A stretch of DNA of 26,146 nt, from NCBI GenBank assembly GCA_017632155.1, contig JAGBRZ010000061.1, forward strand, positions 1-26,146. Direction: 5' to 3'. Below are positions 1-7,943 of the stretch, piece by piece. How positions within the stretch are numbered: position 1 is the stretch's first letter; each line of letters starts with the position of its first letter. The notes under the pieces were generated by a model. It saw only the letters and a list, made by a program, of their open reading frames with translations, was not told the origin of the DNA and made no database searches. The DNA is from Clostridia bacterium. Its GTDB lineage: Bacteria; Bacillota_A; Clostridia; Oscillospirales; CAG-272. The position numbers and the translations under genes are program-made.

Positions 1-34
1 AATTATTAAATTAACTTAATAATTCGATTTATAA

Positions 35-68
35 AAAGATCGGATGCACTCCGGTGCATCCGATCTTT
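35..68. terminator. Strong hairpin, probable terminator of a gene outside the window
   Basis: A perfect 15-bp inverted repeat (35-49 with 54-68) encloses a TCCG loop. Read on the minus strand the stem is followed by TTTTTAT, the usual U-tract of an intrinsic terminator; on the plus strand the tail is only CTTTG. It therefore either ends a minus-strand transcript, or ends the plus-strand gene lying left of the window and insulates the riboswitch that follows. Confidence 0.6.
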
Positions 69-87
69 GCAAATGAATAAAATAATA

Positions 88-208
88 ATATCTTTGGGGA
101 CGGTGAAATTCCGTACCGGCGGTAAAGTCCGCGAACATTATGTAAAAGCATAGTGCCGACAGGGTGAAATTCCCTGACCGACAGTAAAGTCTGGATGGGA
201 GAAGATAT
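88..208 (+). promoter_or_regulatory. FMN riboswitch (RFN element)
   Basis: The block carries the conserved RFN segments in order: GGTGAAATTCC, ACCGGCGGTAAAGTCCGCGA, a variable hairpin, GGTGAAATTCCC, GACCGACAGTAAAGTCTGGA, and TGGGAGAAG. P1 closes between 88-94 (ATATCTT) and 202-208 (AAGATAT). This aptamer binds flavin mononucleotide and switches riboflavin synthesis or uptake genes off when FMN is abundant. The next gene is a RibU-like transporter, which fits exactly. A weak -10 (TAAAAT, 78-83) would start transcription right at P1; no clear -35 was seen. A competing helix, 197-208 with 226-237, could serve as antiterminator when FMN is absent. Confidence 0.95.
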
Positions 209-234
209 CTTTGCCTTTGTGCTATATACCTTCT

Positions 235-262
235 CTCCATTAAATTAATGGAGGATTTTTTT
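235..262 (+). terminator. Expression platform: terminator that also covers the ribU RBS
   Basis: A short stem (235-241 CTCCATT with 247-253 AATGGAG) is followed by GA and a run of seven T (256-262). The 3' arm contains the GGAG of the ribosome binding site, and the T-run forms the spacer before the ATG at 263. The element can thus act as an intrinsic terminator and as a Shine-Dalgarno sequestering hairpin. The stem is AT-rich and short, so termination strength is uncertain. Confidence 0.7.
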
Positions 263-946
263 ATGCAAAGAAAAGACAGATTTGGCATACGCAAAATGAC
301 TTTGCTTGCGGTTTTCACCGCGCTTGCCTATGCCGTGACATTCACATTTAGAATCAACGTTTCGTTTCTTACTTTTGATGCCAAGGATGCTATCGTTGGC
401 ATTGCGGCAATGATCTTTGGTCCTGCCTCGGGCGCGATCATTTCCTTTCTTGTAGCCACCATCGAACAGATAACGGTTGGTGATACCGGATTTTGGGGTT
501 GGCTGATGGACTTTGCTTCAACCGCAACTTTCTCGATTGTCGCAGGCTATATTTACTCTAAGCGCAGAAATATCTCGGGAGTTGCAATTTCGCTTTCATC
601 CGCGGTTGTTTCAACCGTAACCGTAATGATGCTTTGCAACCTTCTCATTACACCAATATATATGAAGGTGGAGCTTGCGCAGGTGATCGATCTGATTCCC
701 ACGCTCCTTTTCCCCTTCAATCTTACTAAAGCAGTACTTAACGCGGGAGTTGTTCTCGCTCTCTATAAACCTCTGATAACCGCTCTTCGCGCCGCAAGAC
801 TTTTGCCAAAGTCCGAAAATTCGGTTGGAACGAAGCAGTCTTTTTGGAGTGTTCGCTCACTTGTATTTATACTTGTCGCGATCGTGCTTATTTCCGCTTC
901 GATCATTTATATGATCTTCGGACTCGGCGGACATTTCGCAGAGTAA
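263..946 (+). CDS. ribU: Riboflavin ECF transporter S component, RibU type
   Basis: A 227-residue, strongly hydrophobic protein that fits the substrate-binding S component of an energy-coupling factor transporter. It would capture riboflavin in the membrane and work with a shared EcfA/EcfA'/EcfT module that is not in this window. Five to six membrane helices can be seen, with the family-like stretches GPASGAIISFLVATIEQ, FWGWLMDF and PFNLTKAVLNAGVVLALY. The start at 263 is chosen because GGAGGA lies 7 bases upstream; an ATG at 248 in the same frame lies inside that ribosome binding site and hairpin. The FMN riboswitch directly upstream independently supports flavin transport. It stands alone and is followed by a terminator. 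Specificity for riboflavin rather than a related flavin precursor is inferred from the riboswitch. Confidence 0.93.
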   Translation: MQRKDRFGIRKMTLLAVFTALAYAVTFTFRINVSFLTFDAKDAIVGIAAMIFGPASGAIISFLVATIEQITVGDTGFWGWLMDFASTATFSIVAGYIYSKRRNISGVAISLSSAVVSTVTVMMLCNLLITPIYMKVELAQVIDLIPTLLFPFNLTKAVLNAGVVLALYKPLITALRAARLLPKSENSVGTKQSFWSVRSLVFILVAIVLISASIIYMIFGLGGHFAE

Positions 947-952
947 TATATT

Positions 953-982
953 ACCGACCGATTAATTCGGTCGGTTTTGTTT
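953..982 (+). terminator. Intrinsic terminator after ribU
   Basis: A 9-bp perfect stem (953-961 ACCGACCGA with 967-975) with a five-base loop is followed by TTTTGTTT. It starts seven bases after the ribU stop codon and separates it from the next promoter. Confidence 0.9.
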
Positions 983-993
983 ACAAGATAATG

Positions 994-1022
994 TTGAATT
1001 TTATCTTGACTTGATGTATAAT
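994..1022 (+). promoter_or_regulatory. Sigma-A type promoter of the DUF368 gene
   Basis: TTGAAT (994-999), a 17-base spacer and TATAAT (1017-1022). Predicted transcription start is near 1029, about 22 bases before the chosen ATG at 1051. This placement rules out the in-frame GTG at 1024, which lies just behind the -10 box. Confidence 0.8.
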
Positions 1023-1050
1023 AGTGTCATCAACAAAAGGAAAATCAAAG

Positions 1051-1893
1051 ATGAAGAAGAATTTTATACTTAAAGCAATACTTTGGATCGTTCAAGGCTT
1101 TATTGTCGGTCTTGGTGCGATCCTGCCCGGAGTCAGCGGCGGAACGCTTTGTTACGCTTTCGGAATTTATGACCAAATACTTGAAGTGCTCTCGAATCCC
1201 TTCAAAGGCATCAAAAAACACTTTAAAATGCTCGTGTTCGTCGGAATAGGCGGAGTGCTTGGATTTGTCGGCTTTGCGGGAATAACAGAAAAGCTACTTC
1301 AATGGAACGAAGCTGTTGTCCTTTGTGTTTTTGTCGGACTCATTGCCGGAACTATCCCCGAGCTTTGGCACGATGCGGGAAAAGAGAAGAGAAACAAATT
1401 TTCAATTATTTCTCTCGTCATCAGCTTTATTGCCATTTCCGTGGTATTCTACCTCTTTAAGAACGTATTGCAGCTGACTATCGAGCCGAATTTCGTCGGA
1501 TGGCTCATCTGCGGTCTGCTTTGGGGGCTCAGCTTCATCGTTCCCGGCTTCAGCTCGTCAACGCTGCTGCTTTTCTTCGGAATCTACGAGCAGATGTCCC
1601 ACGGCATTTCGCACCTCGATTTCGGTGTGCTTATTCCGCTCGGAATCGCTATGCTTGCAACACTCTTGCTTTTCTCAAAGCTGATGAAGCTGGTCTTCGA
1701 TAAATACCATTCGCTCGCGTCACACGCAGTAATGGGATTTGTACTTGCAACGACCTTGATGATTTTGCCTTCGTTCAACACGGGAATTGGCAATGTCGCT
1801 ATCTACCTTATTTGCATCGTTTGCGGCGCAGCTGCATCCTTCTGCTTCAATATGCTTTGCGAAAAGATAAGATCTAAGGCGGATGGCGAATAA
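1051..1893 (+). CDS. DUF368 membrane protein, probable undecaprenyl-phosphate transporter
   Basis: A 280-residue polytopic membrane protein of the DUF368 family. Members named PopT have been linked to returning the lipid carrier undecaprenyl phosphate across the membrane for reuse in wall synthesis. An internal duplication is visible: LPGVSGGTLCYAFGIYDQI near the N-terminus and VPGFSSSTLLLFFGIYEQM after the middle, typical of transporters made of two inverted halves. The start at 1051 has AAAAGGA about nine bases upstream and lies just downstream of the promoter at 994-1022. The gene stands alone between ribU and the metK riboswitch. The family assignment is firm; the substrate is taken from the family and not shown here. 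Confidence 0.88.
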   Translation: MKKNFILKAILWIVQGFIVGLGAILPGVSGGTLCYAFGIYDQILEVLSNPFKGIKKHFKMLVFVGIGGVLGFVGFAGITEKLLQWNEAVVLCVFVGLIAGTIPELWHDAGKEKRNKFSIISLVISFIAISVVFYLFKNVLQLTIEPNFVGWLICGLLWGLSFIVPGFSSSTLLLFFGIYEQMSHGISHLDFGVLIPLGIAMLATLLLFSKLMKLVFDKYHSLASHAVMGFVLATTLMILPSFNTGIGNVAIYLICIVCGAAASFCFNMLCEKIRSKADGE

Positions 1894-1908
1894 ATTTTAG
1901 AAAAAGTA

Positions 1909-1937
1909 TTGACATTTATTGTCGAACGTGATATAAT
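1909..1937 (+). promoter_or_regulatory. Consensus sigma-A promoter of the metK transcript
   Basis: TTGACA (1909-1914), 17 bases, TATAAT (1932-1937): a full consensus match on both boxes. It lies 30 bases upstream of the SAM riboswitch, with the start site expected near 1944. Such a strong promoter fits a housekeeping gene whose output is then set by the riboswitch. Confidence 0.92.
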
Positions 1938-1967
1938 ATATTGCTTAATAAATCGAAATAAAAGTTT

Positions 1968-2050
1968 CTTATCAAGAGCAACCGAGGGACAGGCCCTATG
2001 ACGTTGCAGCAACCTACTGTCAAGCAAGGTGCTAAATCCTGACAGATGAG
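1968..2050 (+). promoter_or_regulatory. SAM-I (S-box) riboswitch
   Basis: Conserved S-box segments are present in order: CTTATCAAGAG, GAGGGAC..GGCCCTATGA, GCAGCAACC, and AAGGTGCTAAATCC, followed by the P1 3' strand GATGAG (2045-2050), which pairs with CTTATC (1968-1973). Binding of S-adenosylmethionine stabilises P1. The gene downstream encodes SAM synthetase, so this is direct end-product feedback. Confidence 0.95.
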
Positions 2051-2054
2051 TTTG

Positions 2055-2085
2055 AGAGGTCTCGTCTGCGCGAGGCCTCTTTTTT
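2055..2085 (+). terminator. SAM riboswitch terminator, with a visible antiterminator
   Basis: A 10-bp stem (2055-2064 with 2071-2080, one G-U pair) and six T (2080-2085) form the terminator. The alternative helix is also readable: 2043-2050 (CAGATGAG) pairs with 2061-2068 (CTCGTCTG, one G-U). It consumes both the P1 3' strand and part of the terminator 5' arm. With SAM bound, P1 holds 2045-2050 and the terminator forms; without SAM, the antiterminator forms. Confidence 0.92.
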
Positions 2086-2102
2086 GAGAAAGGAATAGAA
2101 AA

Positions 2103-3290
2103 ATGGAAAAGAACCGCAGACTTTTTACATCCGAATCGGTAACCGAAGGACATCCCGATAAGATCTGTGATATGATCTCCGATGCTGTCCTCGACAATCT
2201 TCTCGCGCAGGACCCCATGTCCCGCGTTGCTTGCGAGGTTTGCTGTACCACCGGACTTATCGTTGTTATGGGTGAGGTTACCACAAATGGTTACGCAGAT
2301 CTTCAGACCATCGCGCGCGAGACCGTTCGCGAGATCGGTTACGATCGCGCTAAGTACGGCTTCGACTGCGACAGCTGCGCAGTTATCTCTTCGCTCCACG
2401 GTCAGTCCCCCGACATCGCAATGGGCGTTGACAAGGCTTTTGAAGCAAAGAATGGCGAAATCACCGACCAGTATGACACCGGTGCCGGCGACCAGGGACT
2501 TATGTTCGGCTATGCTTGCAATGAAACTCCCGAGCTTATGCCTCTTCCCATCTCCCTTGCACACAAGATGGCAAAGAAGCTGACCGAGGTTCGCAAGAAC
2601 GGCACTCTCAAGTATCTCCGTCCCGACGGTAAGACCCAGGTCACCGTTGAGTATGAGGATGACAAGCCCGTTCGCGTTGATACCGTTGTCGTATCCTCTC
2701 AGCACGATGCTGCCGTAACTCTCGAGCAGATCCGTGCCGACATCGAGGAATACGTTATCAAGCCCACCGTTCCTGCAGAGCTTCTTGATGAAAATACCAA
2801 GATCTACGTCAACCCCACCGGACGCTTTGTTATCGGCGGTCCTATGGGTGACTCGGGTCTTACCGGACGTAAGATCATCGTTGATACTTACGGAGGATAC
2901 GCTCGTCACGGCGGCGGTGCTTTCTCGGGTAAGGACCCGACAAAGGTTGACCGTTCCGCTTGCTATGCAGCAAGATACCTTGCAAAGAACGTTGTTGCGG
3001 CAGGTCTTGCAGAGCGTTGTGAGATTCAGGTTGCTTACGCGATCGGTGTAGCTCGTCCCGTATCTGTCCTTGTTGATACCTTCGGAACCGCAAAGGTTGA
3101 CGAGGATAAGATCGCTGATGCACTCAGCCGCCACTTCGACCTCCGTCCCGCAGCTATCATCGAGCGCTTCGGCCTCCGCCGTCCCATCTACTCGAAGCTT
3201 GCGGCTTACGGTCATATGGGAAGAGAAGATCTCGATGCTCCTTGGGAGCGCCGTGATCTTGCAGAGATTCTCAAGGCAGAACTTCTTTAA
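2103..3290 (+). CDS. metK: S-adenosylmethionine synthetase
   Basis: This cytosolic enzyme makes S-adenosylmethionine from methionine and ATP. The 395-residue length is normal for MetK. Signature segments include [22 protein letters not shown] at the N-terminus, the ATP-binding hexapeptide GAGDQG (residues 127-132) and the [17 protein letters not shown] block from about residue 270. AAAGGA at 2089-2094 supports the start. Transcription is controlled by the promoter and SAM-I riboswitch directly upstream. Codon use is strongly biased, as expected for a highly expressed gene, which creates long open frames on the opposite strand. A hairpin without a U-tract follows the stop, so some read-through into the next three genes is likely. 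Confidence 0.98.
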   Translation: MEKNRRLFTSESVTEGHPDKICDMISDAVLDNLLAQDPMSRVACEVCCTTGLIVVMGEVTTNGYADLQTIARETVREIGYDRAKYGFDCDSCAVISSLHGQSPDIAMGVDKAFEAKNGEITDQYDTGAGDQGLMFGYACNETPELMPLPISLAHKMAKKLTEVRKNGTLKYLRPDGKTQVTVEYEDDKPVRVDTVVVSSQHDAAVTLEQIRADIEEYVIKPTVPAELLDENTKIYVNPTGRFVIGGPMGDSGLTGRKIIVDTYGGYARHGGGAFSGKDPTKVDRSACYAARYLAKNVVAAGLAERCEIQVAYAIGVARPVSVLVDTFGTAKVDEDKIADALSRHFDLRPAAIIERFGLRRPIYSKLAAYGHMGREDLDAPWERRDLAEILKAELL

Positions 3291-3301
3291 TCACATCATA
3301 T

Positions 3302-3339
3302 CCGCACCCTGCGTATAATGACATTGTATGGGGGTGCGG
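3302..3339 (+). promoter_or_regulatory. Hairpin covering the RBS of the small gene after metK
   Basis: CCGCACCC (3302-3309) pairs perfectly with GGGTGCGG (3332-3339) across a 22-base loop. The 3' arm holds most of the GGGGG run that would be the ribosome binding site of the ATG at 3341. No U-tract follows, so it is not a standard terminator. It may limit translation of the next gene. The TATAAT in its loop (3314-3319) has no matching -35 box. Confidence 0.5.
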
Positions 3340-3340
3340 T

Positions 3341-3652
3341 ATGTTGGTTTTGGATATAATAGTTTCGGGATTCGCGGCTTGGGGGCTTTTTTGTGCGGCA
3401 AAATTTCTGGCAGACGGATACATGACGCCGAAAAATGCCCGTCCGCGTCCCGCAGTCAGACTTCGCGGAAATGAAAGCGCGAAGGAGGTAGCCGAGCTTT
3501 GCGAAAACGCAAGAAAGGCTATCGTTTGCAACCGAGGTGAGGTCGTTCTGCTTCTGCCCGATGATGAGGATTTTGCCGAAATGATCGAAAAAATGGAGCT
3601 CCCCGAGGTTAAAGTGGTTTACGAAAACAGAAAGGAAAGGCTAAATGAATAA
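3341..3652 (+). CDS. Small membrane-anchored protein of unknown function
   Basis: I do not recognise this 103-residue protein. Residues 2-25 are hydrophobic and could be one membrane helix. A short basic linker with several prolines and arginines (about 30-42) follows, then a mixed alpha/beta-like soluble part that includes IVCNRGEVVLLLPDDEDF and ends in charged residues. A GGGGG run ends seven bases before the ATG. Its last eight bases overlap the start of recD2, so the two are probably translated together and the gene is likely real. Coding bias resembles its neighbours. Nothing in the sequence indicates its role; the neighbourhood (metK, recD2, comF) is housekeeping. Confidence 0.75.
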   Translation: MLVLDIIVSGFAAWGLFCAAKFLADGYMTPKNARPRPAVRLRGNESAKEVAELCENARKAIVCNRGEVVLLLPDDEDFAEMIEKMELPEVKVVYENRKERLNE

Positions 3653-5954
3653 TAAAAATCAATACGGCGGCGGTTTCGATTCCTTTGTCGACAGCCTTTC
3701 CCTGAAAGGCAAATCCGCCGAGGAAATGCCAAAAAGTAATGAACTCAAGGGCACCGTCGAGGGCGTTCTTTACCGCAACGATGACAACGGATACATAGTT
3801 GCTACTGTTATAAGCGACGAGGATGAGCTTGTAAATGTCGTTGGCATAATGCCCGACGTAGACGAGGGCGACCGTATCACAGCCCGCGGAAAATGGGAAA
3901 ATAATGCCCGCTACGGAAAGCAATACAGAGTTATAGAATATATAGTTGAAATGCCCACCGAGGCGGCTGATATTGAAAGATACCTCGCCTCGGGTGCGAT
4001 CAAGGGTATTCGCGCCAAGACCGCACGAAGAATAGTTGCGGAATTTGGCGAGGACACCGTTGACGTTATCGAAAACCATCCCGATTGGCTTTCGCGTCTG
4101 CCGGGTATATCGCCGAAGCGCGCGCTTGAAATATCCGAGGAATTCAAGTCAAAATCGGATATGAGAGCAACGGTCGCATTCTTCCGCGAGTATTTCGGTC
4201 CTGCAACAACAATGAAAATATATGCTTGCTTTGGTAAGCATTCGGTCAGCATCGCAAAGGATAATCCTTACCGACTTTGCGAGGAGGTCCGCGGTATCGG
4301 ATTTGATAAAGCCGATGCGATGGCGCAAAAGCTTGGACTTGCAAGCGATTCGTCCGATCGAATCGGCGCGGGTATAGTTTATATACTCACTTTCAATGCC
4401 GCGCAGAACGGTCACACATGTTTGCCGCGCGAAAAGCTAGTCGAGGCTGCCGCAAGCCTTCTCGGGGTTGATGCCTCCGCCGTTTCATCCGAAACAGACA
4501 AGCTGATCACAAAGGGCAGACTTTTCAGCGAAACCGTTGGCGAGGATACCTATATTTACGAATCATTACAGTATAAAAACGAACGCTACATTGCCGAAAA
4601 GCTCTGGCGGCTGAAGCGTGCTTCCGCGCCTCTCGATTTCAATGACATCGAGGCTTTTGTCCGTAAGGAAGAAGCGCAGAACCGCATCGAATATGCCGAT
4701 GAGCAGAAAAAGGCAATTTTTAACGCGATGACAAGCGGAGTGCTCGTGCTCACGGGAGGTCCCGGAACGGGCAAGACCACGGTCGTCACCGCGATCATAA
4801 ATATTTTTGAAAGCCTCGGGCTCGAGGTCGCGCTTGCCGCACCCACGGGTCGCGCCGCTAAGCGAATGACAGAGGCGACGGGTAGAGAGGCAAAGACGGT
4901 ACACCGTCTGCTCGAGGTTGATTTTGGCGAGGGCGACAAGTCTTCAAAGCGCGATGACAGCGCACCGCTCGTTTTCAAGCGCGGAGAGAATAATTACCTT
5001 GACGAAGATGCAATAATCATAGACGAGGCTTCAATGCTTGACACCGTGCTTACGGCATCCCTTCTTAAAGCAATAAGACCCGGTGCAAGAATCGTCTTTA
5101 TCGGTGATGCAGATCAGCTTCCATCCGTTGGCGCGGGCAACGTGCTTTGCGATATTCTTGATTCCGGTGCTTTGCCCTCGATAAGACTCTCGAAAATTTT
5201 CAGACAAGCCGAGCAGTCGCTGATCGTCACAAACGCCCACGCTATCAACCGCGGCGAGATGCCCCGCCTTGACGTCAAGGACCGCGATTTCTTCTTTATG
5301 CCCCGAGAGGGAGATTCGCAGATCGCATCAACCGTTGCAAGCCTTTGCGCCGAGAGATTGCCGCGCGCATACGGCGATCCCGATGGGATTCAGGTCATTT
5401 CGCCCACAAGACGAGGCAATTCGGGCACGGACAAGCTCAATTCTGTTTTGCAAGCGGCGATAAATCCGCCCGCTCGCGGCAAAAAAGAGCATAAATTCCG
5501 CGACACTGTTTTCAGAACGGGCGACAGAGTTATGCAGGTCAGAAACAATTACGAGATTGAATGGACCCGTTACGGCAAGCTCGGAATGGGCATCTTCAAC
5601 GGCGACATAGGAAAGATAAAGGATATAAATCCCACTGAAAAGTATATTGAGATCGACTTTGACTCGAGAGAGGTCTTTTATGACTTTGCCGATCTTGAGG
5701 ATCTTGAGCTCGCGTATTGTGTAACCGTACACAAGAGTCAGGGCAGCGAGTATCCCACGGTCGTTCTTCCTCTCGGAAGCGTGCCGCCGATGCTTTGCAC
5801 TCGAAATCTGCTTTATACAGCAGTTACGCGTGCGCAAAAGCGTGTAATTATCGTCGGATTTGAATCCACCGTTGAAACAATGGTCGGCGGTCTGCGTTCG
5901 GCTTTGCGTTATACGGGACTTGCACGAAGACTTCGCGAGGTGGCGTCCAAATGA
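3645..5954 (+). CDS. recD2: RecD2-type ATP-dependent DNA helicase
   Basis: A superfamily 1B 5'-to-3' DNA helicase of the RecD2 (YrrC) kind found in bacteria without it being part of RecBCD; the family acts in DNA repair and replication-fork maintenance. The 769-residue length is typical. In order: an N-terminal OB-like and helix-hairpin-helix region (about 1-230, with GIRAKTARRIVAEFG and LPGISPKRALEIS), Walker A GGPGTGKTT (371-379, Lys377), Walker B IIIDEAS (Asp460-Glu461), GDADQLPSVGAGNVL, and a C-terminal UvrD-like block VTVHKSQGSEYPTV (693-706). GAAAGGAAAGG upstream supports the start, which overlaps the previous gene by eight bases. The stop overlaps the comF start (ATGA), so the two are coupled. 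Confidence 0.96.
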   Translation: MNNKNQYGGGFDSFVDSLSLKGKSAEEMPKSNELKGTVEGVLYRNDDNGYIVATVISDEDELVNVVGIMPDVDEGDRITARGKWENNARYGKQYRVIEYIVEMPTEAADIERYLASGAIKGIRAKTARRIVAEFGEDTVDVIENHPDWLSRLPGISPKRALEISEEFKSKSDMRATVAFFREYFGPATTMKIYACFGKHSVSIAKDNPYRLCEEVRGIGFDKADAMAQKLGLASDSSDRIGAGIVYILTFNAAQNGHTCLPREKLVEAAASLLGVDASAVSSETDKLITKGRLFSETVGEDTYIYESLQYKNERYIAEKLWRLKRASAPLDFNDIEAFVRKEEAQNRIEYADEQKKAIFNAMTSGVLVLTGGPGTGKTTVVTAIINIFESLGLEVALAAPTGRAAKRMTEATGREAKTVHRLLEVDFGEGDKSSKRDDSAPLVFKRGENNYLDEDAIIIDEASMLDTVLTASLLKAIRPGARIVFIGDADQLPSVGAGNVLCDILDSGALPSIRLSKIFRQAEQSLIVTNAHAINRGEMPRLDVKDRDFFFMPREGDSQIASTVASLCAERLPRAYGDPDGIQVISPTRRGNSGTDKLNSVLQAAINPPARGKKEHKFRDTVFRTGDRVMQVRNNYEIEWTRYGKLGMGIFNGDIGKIKDINPTEKYIEIDFDSREVFYDFADLEDLELAYCVTVHKSQGSEYPTVVLPLGSVPPMLCTRNLLYTAVTRAQKRVIIVGFESTVETMVGGLRSALRYTGLARRLREVASK

Positions 5955-6706
5955 AAATGTACCCCATAACACGCGCAAAGCTCTGGCTTCGCGCGTTGAT
6001 CTCGGGCGAAAAGTGTATCGCGTGCGGTGAAATGAAAACAAAAGGCGAAAGCCTTTTGTGCTCTGAATGTGAAGATGATCTGAAACGCTCGCATTTGTTG
6101 ATCTGTCCCGATTGCGGAGCCTACGCCCGCGATTGCCTTTGTTCTACTCAAATAATGCGCGAGGCGGGACTTGACGTTTTGATAAAATATGCGTTTTATG
6201 ACGCCTCCGATAAGGATGCCGCGCTCAATCGTATCATTCGAAGACTCAAACGCATTCCCGACAGACTTGCTTTCGCGTATTTTGCGGCAATTCTTTCACG
6301 TCATCTTTCTGTAGTTTGCAATTCGCGCGGATATACCAAAGATAACACGCTTGTTGTGCATATCCCGCGAAGCCGCAAGACGATAGCTCGCGACGGTCAC
6401 GATCAGGCGGAGCTTTTCGCCGCCGCAGTTGCCAAAAGAATGTCGTTTCCGCATCGAGCGGTCATAAAAAGGCTTAAGCACGGCAAGGCACAAAAATATT
6501 TACACATTGATGAAAGAATCGAAAACGTCAAGGGTATGTTCTGCATCAAAAATGCCGAGTCGGTGAAGGGAAAGAATATAATTCTTGCCGATGATCTGGT
6601 CACAACCGGTGCAACGGTGAGCGAAGCCGCAAGGACTTTGTTTGATGCGGGAGCCTCGGCGGTTGTTTGCATTTGCATTGCGAATTCAGATAAATTAAGA
6701 AAATAA
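5951..6706 (+). CDS. comFC: ComF family phosphoribosyltransferase-like protein
   Basis: A 251-residue ComF-type protein. It has an N-terminal zinc-ribbon-like region (Cys22/Cys25 and Cys37/Cys40, then Cys52/Cys55 and Cys62/Cys64) and a C-terminal type I phosphoribosyltransferase fold with a PRPP loop, ILADDLVTTGAT (211-222). ComF proteins are needed for DNA uptake in competent bacteria, where they work with the ComFA helicase. No comFA or comE gene is seen here, and many non-competent Clostridia keep comF, so a competence role is only inferred. The segment usually written RRxGFNQ reads ARDGHDQ here. The start overlaps the recD2 stop by four bases; a terminator follows. Confidence 0.9.
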   Translation: MKMYPITRAKLWLRALISGEKCIACGEMKTKGESLLCSECEDDLKRSHLLICPDCGAYARDCLCSTQIMREAGLDVLIKYAFYDASDKDAALNRIIRRLKRIPDRLAFAYFAAILSRHLSVVCNSRGYTKDNTLVVHIPRSRKTIARDGHDQAELFAAAVAKRMSFPHRAVIKRLKHGKAQKYLHIDERIENVKGMFCIKNAESVKGKNIILADDLVTTGATVSEAARTLFDAGASAVVCICIANSDKLRK

Positions 6707-6716
6707 TTTCGTCATC

Positions 6717-6745
6717 AAGGGCACGCACACAGCGTGCTCTTTCTA
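6717..6745 (+). terminator. Intrinsic terminator after comF
   Basis: A 10-bp stem (6717-6726 with 6732-6741, one G-U pair) with an ACACA loop is followed by TTTCTATT. It ends the metK-recD2-comF transcript and is well separated from the next promoter. Confidence 0.8.
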
Positions 6746-6810
6746 TTACAAATATCTAACTCCGTGTGTGAAGAAAATGAAAGAAAAATAAATATATTTT
6801 TCGAAAAAGG

Positions 6811-6839
6811 TTGCTTTTTTGCATTAAATATAGTATAAT
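6811..6839 (+). promoter_or_regulatory. Sigma-A promoter of the mreB operon
   Basis: TTGCTT (6811-6816), a 17-base spacer and TATAAT (6834-6839). The start site is expected near 6845, giving a leader of about 43 bases. No other promoter is evident up to 14338, and gene gaps are 10-22 bases or overlaps, so it may drive six genes. Confidence 0.8.
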
Positions 6840-6887
6840 TAATATGTATAATTATAAAATAGCGGTATTATGCCGTGGAGTTAATAG

Positions 6888-7928
6888 ATGTTGAATTTAT
6901 CGCTTAGAAAGGATATAGGAATCGACCTCGGGACTGCGAGCTGTCTTGTCTACGTAAAGGGCAAGGGCATCGTGCTCACCGAGCCTTCTGTCGTTGCCGT
7001 TGATCTCGAATCGGATGAGATCATCGCGTTTGGAAGAGAAGCGCAGATGATGATCGGGCGCACACCCGAGAATATTATCACCGTTCGCCCTCTTCGTGAC
7101 GGCGTTATCAGCCAGTACGATAGAACGCTCGAAATGTTGCAGTATTTCCTTCGCCGTGCCTGCGGTCCTCTGCTTATCCCGCCAAGAGTTGTTATATGTG
7201 TGCCCTCGGGAATAACCGAGGTTGAGGAGCGCGCGGTCGAGGATGCTGTACGCAATGCGGGAGCAAGAGCCGCATATCTTATAGAAGAACCCGTTGCCGC
7301 GGCAATCGGCGCGGGCATCGATATTTCCGCTCCGAGCGGAAATATGGTGGTCGATATCGGCGGTGGAACGACCGATATTGCAGTAATATCGCTTGAGGGC
7401 GTTGTTGTTTCCGAGTCCATCAAGGTTGCGGGCGATAAGTTTGACGAGGCGATCATTCGTTACGTAAGGCAGAAATACAATATACTCATAGGCGAGAGAA
7501 CCGCCGAGAGTATCAAGATCAGGCTTGGAACTGTCTTCAAACCTACACGAATGGAGCAGATGGACGTCAAGGGCAGATGCCTGGCACAAGGCTTGCCGAA
7601 ATACGTTACTCTTAACAATTACGAAATGCTCGAGGCGCTTCTCGGACCGATCACTGCGATCATCGACGCGATCTGTCAAGTCATTGAGCGTACACCTCCC
7701 GAGCTTGTTGCCGATATTATCAACAACGGCATCGTTATGACGGGCGGCGGATCTCTTCTTCGCGGATTTGATAAGCTGATAACCGATCTTACCGGCATTC
7801 ATACCTATGTGGCTAAGGACGCAATTTCCTGCGTCGCTATCGGCACGGGCAAGGCTCTCGAACACATTAATATTTTGAGCGAAGGCTCACTCAATTTTAC
7901 AAGAGCGCAAAAGCGCTCGGGTCGCTGA
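6888..7928 (+). CDS. mreB: MreB-like actin homologue, cell-shape protein
   Basis: A 346-residue bacterial actin that polymerises on the inner membrane face and guides lateral wall synthesis. Actin-fold nucleotide motifs are visible: phosphate 1 at DIGIDLGTA (9-17), phosphate 2 at VVDIGGGTTD (154-163), and the adenosine motif GIVMTGGGSLLRG near residue 285. Other family segments such as PLRDGVISQYD and EEPVAAAIGAG are present. GTGGAG at 6875-6880 supports the start. It lacks mreC and mreD next to it and sits at the head of an operon with RNA-modification and radical-SAM genes; Mbl or MreBH paralogues are often stand-alone like this, so it need not be the main MreB. Assignment to the family is secure, the paralogue is not. 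Confidence 0.94.
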   Translation: MLNLSLRKDIGIDLGTASCLVYVKGKGIVLTEPSVVAVDLESDEIIAFGREAQMMIGRTPENIITVRPLRDGVISQYDRTLEMLQYFLRRACGPLLIPPRVVICVPSGITEVEERAVEDAVRNAGARAAYLIEEPVAAAIGAGIDISAPSGNMVVDIGGGTTDIAVISLEGVVVSESIKVAGDKFDEAIIRYVRQKYNILIGERTAESIKIRLGTVFKPTRMEQMDVKGRCLAQGLPKYVTLNNYEMLEALLGPITAIIDAICQVIERTPPELVADIINNGIVMTGGGSLLRGFDKLITDLTGIHTYVAKDAISCVAIGTGKALEHINILSEGSLNFTRAQKRSGR

Positions 7929-7943
7929 TATTTGGAGAAAAGA

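Noticed and set aside
1024..1050. An upstream GTG start for the DUF368 gene
   Set aside because: It lies two bases past the -10 box, before the expected transcription start, and has no ribosome binding site.
1803..3215. A 470-codon open frame on the minus strand opposite metK
   Set aside because: It is a by-product of the strong codon bias of metK. It has no ribosome binding site, runs through the SAM riboswitch, and its product has no recognisable family or membrane features.
3314..3319. TATAAT as a promoter for the small gene after metK
   Set aside because: No acceptable -35 lies 16 to 18 bases upstream, and the box sits in a hairpin loop between closely spaced genes.
6897..7865. A 322-codon minus-strand frame opposite mreB
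   Set aside because: MreB motifs fill the sense strand; the antisense product is low-complexity in character and lacks an RBS.
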